Of a stretch of DNA of 22,800 nucleotides, positions 9,540-15,047 are shown in pieces. The notes under the pieces are model-generated. The model had not been told where the DNA came from, searched no databases, and saw nothing but the letters and a program-made list of their open reading frames with translations. A program made the position numbers and the translations under genes. Position 1 is the first letter of the stretch. Every line of letters begins with the position of its first letter. The stretch lies in NCBI GenBank assembly GCA_945901195.1, contig CAMDKB010000011.1, positions 1 to 22,800 of the forward strand. Direction: 5' to 3'. This DNA comes from Rhizobium sp. Q54. GTDB taxonomy: Bacteria; Pseudomonadota; Alphaproteobacteria; Rhizobiales; Beijerinckiaceae.

Positions 9540-9946
9540 GGCGATTTCGGTTTCCTGCTGGAGGGTGTCGTCTGGCCCGCGGCAACAACGGGAGCGGCCG
9601 GTGTATTTGTCGGTTCTGAAAGCCCCAGCATCTCCAGCTTTCGTCCGATGGAATCAATCTTTGGCGGACGTTCCGGCAATTCCTGAATGGTTCCGATCTG
9701 AAGCAGATCAAGTTGTTGCAAATCGAGATGCTTATCCGCGAGAGCTTGAACAAATTCAGGCCGCGTAAGATGCGCCCAATCGGCGCGCAATATTCCAATC
9801 TGATCCTGCAATGCCTTGTTGGCGTTGCGGGTCTTCTTCAGGCGCTCGGAATACAAAATGGTTTCGTATTTTATGGAATAGGCATAGGCCGCCGATCCCA
9901 CAAGCGCAAGAATTGCAAGCATATTGAAGTAACGGGCTATTTTCAT
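9536..9946 (-). CDS. ftsL: Cell division protein FtsL
   Basis: FtsL is a small bitopic division protein that links the divisome regulator complex to FtsW-FtsI. The predicted 136-residue product has a short basic N-terminus, one membrane helix (about 7-24), a periplasmic coiled-coil-like segment (about 28-58, ERLKKTRNANKALQDQIGILRADW) and a Pro/Ala/Ser-rich tail. The segment LTRPEFVQALADKHLDLQ (60-77) is typical of alphaproteobacterial FtsL. The frame is open further upstream, but the ATG at 9946 is chosen because it overlaps the rsmH stop as ATGA, has AGGCAGG upstream and gives the normal length. The assignment relies on topology, the LTRPEF block and position, because FtsL is weakly conserved. 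Confidence 0.92.
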   Translation of the reverse strand: MKIARYFNMLAILALVGSAAYAYSIKYETILYSERLKKTRNANKALQDQIGILRADWAHLTRPEFVQALADKHLDLQQLDLLQIGTIQELPERPPKIDSIGRKLEMLGLSEPTNTPAAPVVAAGQTTPSSRKPKSP

Positions 9947-10947
9947 GGCCTGCCTTTCGTGAGGGCTTGCCGGGGCGCTGCGCCGGTGCGGATCGCGTAT
10001 CGCAAACGCGCCGATCGCGCACGGGGGTTGGCGACGCATTCTTCAGCGCTGGCCGTCACGGGTTGCTTGCCTTCTTGCGTAAAAGTGAAATCGGGCATTA
10101 GCGGCTCGCCGGGCAAACGACGTGAGCGCGCCTGCCCGCGCCCGGCGCGTTCGCCAAGAAACTGCTTGACGATGCGGTCTTCCAGCGAATGGAAGCTCAC
10201 GACGACAAGCCATCCACCTGGCTTCAGAATGCGCTCTGCTGCTTCCAGCGCGCGCTGCAACTCGCCCAGTTCATCATTGACGGCAATTCGTAATGCCTGA
10301 AACGTGCGCGTTGCCGGATGTATTTCGTTGGGCTTGTGATGCACGATCCGCGCGATCAACGACGCAAGCTGCAATGTGGAAGTAAAGGGCGTGCGGATGC
10401 GGTCCATCGCAATTGCCTTGGCAATCTTGCGTGACAGACGTTCCTCGCCATAGCGGTAGATGAGATTGGCGAGCTCTTCTTCTTCGGTTTCGTTGACGAT
10501 GTCGGCAGCGCTGCGCCCGCTGGATTCCATGCGCATATCGAGCGGCCCATCCTGGCGAAATGAAAAGCCACGCCCCGCCTGATCGAGTTGCATCGAGGAA
10601 ACGCCGATGTCCAGAACAACGCCATCGGCGCTCGCAAATCCCAGCCGTTGTGCAACGAGATCGAGATCGCCAAACCGCGCCGGTTCCAGGATCAGCCTGC
10701 CGGACATTTCTGCTACGAGCCCTTGCCCTGCTTCAATGGCGGATGGGTCGCGATCCAGCGCAATGACTTTCACACCAGCCGTGGCCAACAGCGCACGCGT
10801 GTAGCCGCCCGCGCCGAAAGTCCCGTCGATGATGATCTGACCGTCGTGCGGCTGCAGTGCGGAGAGGACCGCCTCGAGAAGAACAGGAATGTGCCGGGCT
10901 GGTCCGCCAACGGCAGGAGTTAGTGACCCGCCGTGCCCCGCACTCAT
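9943..10947 (-). CDS. rsmH: 16S rRNA (cytosine(1402)-N(4))-methyltransferase RsmH (MraW)
   Basis: RsmH is the SAM-dependent enzyme that N4-methylates C1402 in the 16S rRNA P-site region. The 334-residue product has HIPVLL (19-24), SAM motif DGTFGAGGYT (41-50), DRDPSA (65-70), DIGVSSMQLD (113-122), GRGFSF (125-130), PLDMRM (135-140) and the C-terminal VVSFHSLEDRIVKQFL and NPRARSARLR boxes, all typical. The reading frame remains open for almost 700 bases upstream across mraZ, but that part has no similarity to the family. The ATG at 10947 is chosen because it forms ATGA with the mraZ stop and lies just before the conserved HIPVLL block. The stop overlaps ftsL. Confidence 0.97.
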   Translation of the reverse strand: MSAGHGGSLTPAVGGPARHIPVLLEAVLSALQPHDGQIIIDGTFGAGGYTRALLATAGVKVIALDRDPSAIEAGQGLVAEMSGRLILEPARFGDLDLVAQRLGFASADGVVLDIGVSSMQLDQAGRGFSFRQDGPLDMRMESSGRSAADIVNETEEEELANLIYRYGEERLSRKIAKAIAMDRIRTPFTSTLQLASLIARIVHHKPNEIHPATRTFQALRIAVNDELGELQRALEAAERILKPGGWLVVVSFHSLEDRIVKQFLGERAGRGQARSRRLPGEPLMPDFTFTQEGKQPVTASAEECVANPRARSARLRYAIRTGAAPRQALTKGRP

Positions 10948-11459
10948 TCCTGTACTCCCCGAGGCTGCGGTTGAGCTTGATGCGAAGTCGTCTGCGCATC
11001 CGCCCCCACATGTCTGGCACCCAGCTGCTTTCGAAGTTCGCGCACCTGATTTCTGGCCTCTTCCAGATGCGAACGAAAACGCGCCGGTTCCCAGATTTGA
11101 AACTTGTATCCTTGCCCCACGAAGGTCACTTCGGACGTCAGTCCCGCAAATTCCTTCAACGAGTCGGTCAGAATGATGCGGCCCTCCGCATCCATTTTCA
11201 GCGTCTCGCTCACGCCCATCAACGCAACTGAATAGACATCGTGTTCCGGCGTGTAAGGCCTGAAATGATCCAGCAAAACGTCGATCTGCCGTATCAATCC
11301 ATTCCCGCCGCAATCCAGCGCCTGCTGATCGAGTGAGGGATGTACGTAAAGCCCCTCGAATCCATCCTTCGCCATCACGGCTCTGAAAGAAGCCGGAACG
11401 GAAACTCGCCCCTTGGAGTCGAGCCGGTTTGTGAAGTTTGCGACGAAGCGATCCAGCAC
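10944..11459 (-). CDS. mraZ: Transcriptional regulator MraZ
   Basis: MraZ is a DNA-binding regulator of the dcw cluster made of two tandem SpoVT/AbrB-like domains. Both hallmark loops are visible: DSKGRVSVPASFR (residues 14-26) and DAEGRIILTDSLK (90-102), followed by VTFVGQGYKFQIWEP (111-125) and a helical RNQVRELRKQLG segment. Start choice: the family usually begins just before DRF, and here the nearest start is GTG at 11459 (product 171 residues). No ATG is available. In-frame GTG codons at 11465, 11492 (AAGG just upstream) and 11513 (GGGAG about 5 bases upstream) are alternatives, so the N-terminus is uncertain by up to 18 residues. The C-terminal tail beyond residue 150 is Gln/Pro-rich and poorly conserved. 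It is the first gene of the operon. Confidence 0.93.
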   Translation of the reverse strand: MLDRFVANFTNRLDSKGRVSVPASFRAVMAKDGFEGLYVHPSLDQQALDCGGNGLIRQIDVLLDHFRPYTPEHDVYSVALMGVSETLKMDAEGRIILTDSLKEFAGLTSEVTFVGQGYKFQIWEPARFRSHLEEARNQVRELRKQLGARHVGADAQTTSHQAQPQPRGVQE

Positions 11460-11607
11460 ACGCACCCAACCCGCGGTACGCCGGGCTTGCACCCGCCTTC
11501 CCGCTTTGCACACAGACGCTCCCGATCAAGGCGACTGGCACAGAGGCATTCGAACGCGCTAGCAACCGCTGGCCCGGAAACGCGCTCGGGCAAATCACTG
11601 AACTCGA

Positions 11608-11642
11608 CGGGATGGTTTGGGATAGCATGGGATTTTATGGGA
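11608..11642. promoter_or_regulatory. Candidate MraZ operator: four 10-bp-spaced (T/C)GGGA boxes
   Basis: On the plus strand CGGGA (11608-11612), TGGGA (11618-11622), TGGGA (11628-11632) and TGGGA (11638-11642) recur with an exact 10-bp period, about 150-185 bp upstream of the mraZ start. In E. coli, MraZ binds TGGGN direct repeats separated by 5 bases upstream of mraZ, which is the same geometry. Read in the mraZ direction the boxes are TCCCA. Binding is inferred from the family and from position. Confidence 0.82.
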
Positions 11643-11648
11643 CGTCAA
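11619..11648 (-). promoter_or_regulatory. Candidate promoter of the mraZ-dcw operon, inside the MraZ boxes
   Basis: On the minus strand a TTGACG -35-like hexamer (11643-11648) is followed after 18 bases by TATCCC (11619-11624) as a weak -10. Transcription would start near 11612 and leave a 5' leader of about 150 bases before the mraZ GTG. The spacer and -10 contain the TGGGA boxes, so MraZ binding would block or modulate it. The -35 matches the consensus at 5 of 6 positions; the -10 is poor, so the exact element is uncertain. Confidence 0.45.
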
Positions 11649-11701
11649 TGGTGCAGTTGAGTCGAAACGGGACGGAGTCCCGCCGAGGCCCATTAGCTAT
11701 T

Positions 11702-11713
11702 GTTAATATTAAC
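11702..11713. promoter_or_regulatory. Perfect 12-bp AT-rich palindrome, possible operator
   Basis: GTTAATATTAAC is a perfect inverted repeat about 125 bp upstream of the OpgC-family start and about 60 bp beyond the MraZ boxes. It could be a dimeric regulator site for the divergent OpgC-SGNH unit. It is not a CtrA site by spacing (TTAA-N2-TTAA, where CtrA uses N7). Function unknown. Confidence 0.35.
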
Positions 11714-11838
11714 GAAGAGTTGAAACGCGCGGGTTTCGATCCGAAATCGGGTTTCTTTCCGGGCACTCACCCTGCTGGACGCACGGCGATGGGCACGATA
11801 GATCAGTCAATGGCTGCATCGCAGGACGGAATGCCAGC

Positions 11839-12987
11839 ATGAATGAGCAAACGGTGCGCAGACCCGATGAGTCTCGCCCTAAATCGACTGTTTTTTTTCG
11901 CCCCAAGAAACGTCTGGCGAACGAAATCGATTTCTGGCGCGGTTTTGCGCTCGTCTCGATCTTTATCAATCACATCCCTGGCATCGTGCTGGAAAAAATC
12001 ACCCATCGCAATTTCGGCGCTTCGGATTCCGCTGAATTGTTTGTGTTTCTTGCGGGCTTCTCACTTCGCTACCTGTCAGAAAGCCGGACAGAAAATCTGA
12101 CGACACCGCGCCTGTTCATGCGTCTGGAATCGCGCACTTTCACTATTTACGCTGCCCATCTTCTCACAGTCGTTTTGGCGCTCTCGCTTTTGGCAGGCGC
12201 CGCGTTGTGGTTCGAAACGCCCTTGATTCTGCAATGGCACAACGCCCAGACTTTTTTTCAGGAGCCGGTTCAGTCGATCATCGGCATTGCCGGTCTGAGC
12301 TATCAGCTGGGCTATTTTGATGTTCTCCCGCTCTATGTCGTGTTGATGGCATTTGCGCCATTTATTGTGATACTTCATAGGTTTGCGCCTGCATTTCTCT
12401 TGCCCGTCTCAATTCTGATCTGGGCTGCAACGCTTTTTTATGAGGCCAACGTACCAACATGGCCTATTGAAGGCCGTTGGTTTTTCAATCCCGCAGCGTG
12501 GCAATTGTGCTTCGTGACCGGATTTGTACTTGCCCGCCCGACCGGCATAGGCGCATGGACCAGAGCCAACCATTACTGGCTGCGCTGGGTCGGTTTCCTC
12601 ATCGTTGCGATCGGGTTTGTCATCACATGGTTTGACCTGTGGCCCGATCCGTTTGCAGTTCCTCAGCCATATTTGTTTTTTATTTTCGACAAAACCTACC
12701 TGTCCCCAGGCCGTTTTTTGCACCTTTTGGGGCTGGTGGCGCTTGTGTCCGGCATCTATGTTTGGCTAGATAAATTATATATTTTTCAATATTTTGGATC
12801 GTTTTTTGCTTTGCTTGGCCGCAATTCGCTCAACGTGTTTTGTGCCGGTTCACTGTTGTCACAGGCAGGACAGATCACCCGATTTGCTGCCCCGGTGAGT
12901 GTTACGACCGATCTTGTTGTGGTAATCTTGGGCGTCATGATAATGATAGCCGTAGCCTGGATGAACGAATGGCGCAAACGTCTATGA
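11839..12987 (+). CDS. OpgC-family polytopic membrane protein (putative glycan acyl/succinyltransferase)
   Basis: OpgC proteins are inner-membrane acyltransferase-3-like enzymes; the founding member succinylates osmoregulated periplasmic glucans. The 382-residue product has the family N-terminus NEIDFWRGFALVSIFINHIPG (28-48, split by the first membrane helix), then RNFGASDSAELFVFLAGFSL (58-76), and about ten hydrophobic segments spread to the C-terminus, ending with a short cytoplasmic basic tail. His45 in INHIPG and the SDSAE block are the conserved family features visible. The ATG at 11839 is preceded by AGGACGGA about 10 bases away. The stop overlaps the next gene (ATGA). It is divergent from the dcw operon. 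The acyl donor and acceptor glycan cannot be read from the sequence; the exact activity is inferred. A run of eight T (11891-11898) lies at codons 18-20. Confidence 0.88.
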   Translation: MNEQTVRRPDESRPKSTVFFRPKKRLANEIDFWRGFALVSIFINHIPGIVLEKITHRNFGASDSAELFVFLAGFSLRYLSESRTENLTTPRLFMRLESRTFTIYAAHLLTVVLALSLLAGAALWFETPLILQWHNAQTFFQEPVQSIIGIAGLSYQLGYFDVLPLYVVLMAFAPFIVILHRFAPAFLLPVSILIWAATLFYEANVPTWPIEGRWFFNPAAWQLCFVTGFVLARPTGIGAWTRANHYWLRWVGFLIVAIGFVITWFDLWPDPFAVPQPYLFFIFDKTYLSPGRFLHLLGLVALVSGIYVWLDKLYIFQYFGSFFALLGRNSLNVFCAGSLLSQAGQITRFAAPVSVTTDLVVVILGVMIMIAVAWMNEWRKRL

Positions 12988-13892
12988 AATCGATTACTGG
13001 CATAGCTTTTGTTGCTGCCGCTCTCTTCTGTGGCTTTGCATCGGCGCAGGATACAGGGTCAGCGCAGGCCAATCGCCCCGTCGTCAGCCCGGTTGACCCG
13101 ACCGATCTGCCGGAAGTGGGCAATACAGCCCATGACTGGCCGAAAATGCCTCCGGAAATCTCTTTGATGAGTTCGCAATGTTCCGTCCCGTCCGCTGATC
13201 TGGCGACCCTGGTTCCCGGCCTGAGCCGCACTGTGGAAAATTTGGGTACGACAAAGAAACTGCGGATTCTGGCTATCGGCTCTTCTTCAACTTGGGGCGT
13301 GGGCGCCTCCAGCCTCAAACGCAATTATCCCTCGCGTCTGGAAGCCATATTTTCCAACGTTTGGAAGGGTGTTGACCTGGAAATCATCAACCGCGGCGTG
13401 GGTGGTGAAATAGCCGCGCAAACCGCAGCCAGACTGCTCGACGAGATCAATCTGGCCCAGCCCGACATGATTCTCTGGCAAGTCGGCACCAATGATGCGC
13501 TGACGAACGTGCCGCTTGAAGAGTTTGAAACGACTGTTCGCTCGACAATCGCTGAAGTGCGCAAGCGCAACATAGATATTGTAATGGTCGGATTGCAGTA
13601 CACGCCTAAATACGCGCGTCATGAACATTATTTCAAGATACGCAAACTCATGGATACCATCGCATCCAGCGAAAACCTGCTTTACGTTCGTCGTTATCGC
13701 GCCATGGAATTCATTGCCAACACAAAGGCAAATTTGTCCATGATGGCCAGTGACAACTTCCATCTCAACGATCTGGGATATCAATGTATGGCCGAACACG
13801 TCGCCCAGGCAGTGGTCGCCAATCTTTTTGTGCGCCGCAGCGACAAATCGAAGGCGCTCGCTGGCGCCTCCGTGGCTACACGCCCCAATTGA
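12984..13892 (+). CDS. Secreted SGNH/GDSL-type hydrolase with intact catalytic residues
   Basis: This is a periplasmic or secreted SGNH-fold esterase or acyltransferase. The 302-residue product has a signal peptide (MKSITGIAFVAAALFCGFASA, cleavage predicted after residue 21). Family blocks in order: block I IGSSSTWGVGAS (98-109, likely nucleophile Ser101), block II INRGVGGE (136-142, oxyanion Gly), block III VGTND (167-171, Asn170) and block V SDNFHLND (256-263, Asp257 and His260). The frame is open upstream to 12840, but that part is antisense-like overlap with the OpgC gene; ATG 12984 is chosen because it forms ATGA with the OpgC stop and begins a signal peptide (ATG 12969 is an alternative). 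Two cysteines remain after cleavage, C66 and C268. Operon context suggests it acts with the OpgC-family protein on acyl groups of a periplasmic glycan; substrate unknown. Confidence 0.88.
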   Translation: MKSITGIAFVAAALFCGFASAQDTGSAQANRPVVSPVDPTDLPEVGNTAHDWPKMPPEISLMSSQCSVPSADLATLVPGLSRTVENLGTTKKLRILAIGSSSTWGVGASSLKRNYPSRLEAIFSNVWKGVDLEIINRGVGGEIAAQTAARLLDEINLAQPDMILWQVGTNDALTNVPLEEFETTVRSTIAEVRKRNIDIVMVGLQYTPKYARHEHYFKIRKLMDTIASSENLLYVRRYRAMEFIANTKANLSMMASDNFHLNDLGYQCMAEHVAQAVVANLFVRRSDKSKALAGASVATRPN

Positions 13893-13916
13893 CCCCTTTT
13901 CTCTGGGGCATATTAA
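13889..13916 (+). promoter_or_regulatory. Weak candidate promoter for the second SGNH gene
   Basis: TTGACC (13889-13894, 5 of 6 to the -35 consensus) overlaps the stop of the first SGNH gene and is followed after 16 bases by TATTAA (13911-13916, 4 of 6 to the -10). It would give a leader of about 130 bases for the downstream SGNH gene, which is separated from its neighbour by 160 bases, unlike the overlapping genes before it. No strong terminator is seen in the gap, so read-through from the OpgC operon is also possible. Confidence 0.3.
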
Positions 13917-14052
13917 AACTCCGGCACGATAACTGGGTTTCGAGGCTATCTTGCAGTGCAGCATGACAGCCCAAAAAATGTTGTTTAATATGTTCTTGTG
14001 TTCTTCCTAATTGTGATAACGTTCATCCCGAAACAATCGCTCAAGAGCGCTG

Positions 14053-14910
14053 ATGTCAGTTATGCTGCCCAGGACATTCCTCGCTGCTGCTATGCTTATG
14101 CTGGCTGGCTATGGTGTTATGTGCGCTCAGGAAGCGCCAGCAGTACCCGTTCAAAAGCCCGCAGACACCGCCCCGGAAACGCCAGCCACGGTGCAGACTC
14201 CAGAACAAAGCGTTCTAAGTCTGCAATGCGCGGCCCCCTCGCAGGAAATCGCGGCGCCCGGTCCACTGCCCGCCACGATTTCAAGGTTGCAGTCGGGCAA
14301 GACGCTTCGTGTCCTGGCAATTGGCTCTGCCTCCATCCAGCAATTTGATCGCAAGACAAACAGGGTCAACGAAAGTTCGCATTTCGCGAGCCTCCTTGGG
14401 AAGGTACTGAAAGACGTCAAAATCGAAATCGTGAATCGCGGCGTTTCAGGTGAAGTCGTATCAACTTCGGCTCAACGCCTGATCAACGAAGCAGTGATGG
14501 CGCGGCCAAACCTCGTCTTGTGGCAGCTTGGAACCAGCGACGCGATTTCACGCGTACCCGTTGATGAGTTCATAGAGACGGTACGTTCCACTGTTGAGCG
14601 CTTGCGGGCAAACAACATCGATGTTGTGCTCGTTGGGCTACAATATACGCCGCAGTTTGCACGCGATGAGCAATTCTATGCAATGCGGACAGCGCTCAGC
14701 AAACTGGCACGCGATGAACAGATTGTTCTGGTCCGTCGCTATAACGTGATGGATTTCATCGCGCGCACCAAGGCCAACCTTCAAGTCACGCCGGATGGCG
14801 AGTTCAACGCGGGCGACCTCGGACCTCAATGCATGTCCGAGCATGTTGCCCAGGCCGTCATCGCCAGCGTCTTCCTGCGCCGCGCGCCGAAGCCCGGCAA
14901 CAAGAGCTGA
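14053..14910 (+). CDS. Secreted SGNH-fold paralogue with degenerate active site (probable pseudo-hydrolase)
   Basis: This 285-residue protein is a paralogue of the preceding SGNH hydrolase: an N-terminal signal-like segment (about 1-25), a Pro/Ala/Thr-rich linker (about 26-52), then a collinear SGNH domain sharing LRVLAIGS, NRGVSGE, LVLWQLGT, VGLQYTPQFARDE, FIARTKANL and QCMSEHVAQAVIASVFLRR. The catalytic positions differ: block I reads GSASI (91-95, Ala93 where the partner has its likely nucleophile Ser101), block III reads GTSD (Ser162 in place of Asn), and block V reads DGEFN (248-252, Gly249 and Asn252 in place of Asp and His). Structural cysteines C59 and C260 match C66 and C268 of the partner. 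The reading frame is intact, so it is probably expressed as a non-catalytic, binding or partner protein. The weak RBS makes the start (14053 or 14062) approximate. Confidence 0.85.
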   Translation: MSVMLPRTFLAAAMLMLAGYGVMCAQEAPAVPVQKPADTAPETPATVQTPEQSVLSLQCAAPSQEIAAPGPLPATISRLQSGKTLRVLAIGSASIQQFDRKTNRVNESSHFASLLGKVLKDVKIEIVNRGVSGEVVSTSAQRLINEAVMARPNLVLWQLGTSDAISRVPVDEFIETVRSTVERLRANNIDVVLVGLQYTPQFARDEQFYAMRTALSKLARDEQIVLVRRYNVMDFIARTKANLQVTPDGEFNAGDLGPQCMSEHVAQAVIASVFLRRAPKPGNKS

Positions 14911-14949
14911 CAGCCTGCAATAGTTTCCCACTTTTTTAGAATTACACAA

Positions 14950-14969
14950 AATGGGCAACACTGCCCATT
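14950..14969. other. Hairpin between the SGNH gene and sahR (possible weak terminator)
   Basis: AATGGGCA (14950-14957), a 4-base loop ACAC and TGCCCATT (14962-14969) form a perfect 8-bp inverted repeat, 40 bases after the SGNH stop. There is no T-tract on the plus side (it is followed by GATCGC); a few T residues follow on the minus side. It may help to separate the SGNH gene from the methionine operon, or be a protein-binding site. Confidence 0.4.
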
Positions 14970-15010
14970 GATCGCTGGCACTCGCCACACAGATATTTCT
15001 GTCTGCCCAC

Positions 15011-15038
15011 TTGCTAAAATTAATTTAAGGTATAAAGA
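15011..15038 (+). promoter_or_regulatory. Tentative sahR-metF-metH promoter
   Basis: TTGCTA (15011-15016) and TAAAGA (15033-15038) are spaced by 16 bases, with the better-looking TATAAA (15031-15036) only 14 bases away. Either -10 lies inside or at the edge of the palindromic operator, so a bound repressor would occlude polymerase. The transcription start predicted from this falls close to the ATG at 15046, which would make the message leaderless. The hexamers are weak matches. Confidence 0.35.
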
Positions 15039-15047
15039 TATCTTTAT
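15032..15047. promoter_or_regulatory. Candidate SahR operator: 16-bp perfect palindrome overlapping the sahR start
   Basis: ATAAAGATATCTTTAT is a perfect 16-bp inverted repeat ending within the ATG start codon of sahR (15046-15048). SahR, the ArsR-family regulator with a methyltransferase-like domain that responds to S-adenosylhomocysteine, is known to control sahR-metF-metH operons in alphaproteobacteria through an AT-rich palindrome; the identity of this copy as the site is inferred from its perfection and location. Confidence 0.82.

Larger units (their letters stand above)
11460..11838. other. Divergent intergenic region between mraZ and the OpgC-family gene
   Basis: This 379-base gap holds the 5' leader of mraZ (about 11460-11610), the MraZ boxes and candidate promoter, a short hairpin CGGGAC-GGA-GTCCCG (11668-11682), a perfect 12-bp palindrome GTTAATATTAAC (11702-11713) and two GAAA..TTTC inverted repeats (11722-11737 and 11743-11755). 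No additional protein gene or RNA gene is recognisable. It must carry the promoters of both divergent transcripts; a clear promoter for the OpgC-family gene was not found. Confidence 0.7.

Noticed and set aside
10948..11628. Long in-frame upstream extension of rsmH (to 561 codons)
   Set aside because: It overprints mraZ in another frame, shows no RsmH similarity, and the ATGA junction at 10944-10947 gives the normal start.
11702..11713. CtrA binding site
   Set aside because: TTAA half-sites are separated by 2 bases, while CtrA needs 7.
13893..13916. CCCC..GGGG inverted repeat after the first SGNH gene as a terminator
   Set aside because: The stem is only 4 bp and no T-tract follows.
13287..13964. 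225-codon minus-strand open frame
   Set aside because: Antisense to the SGNH hydrolase gene, which has a signal peptide and catalytic blocks.
14911..15045. SAM-II or SAH riboswitch before sahR-metF-metH
   Set aside because: A GCTAAAA stretch is reminiscent of SAM-II, but the 5' stem and the GATTTAAC-type segment are missing; a protein operator explains the region better.
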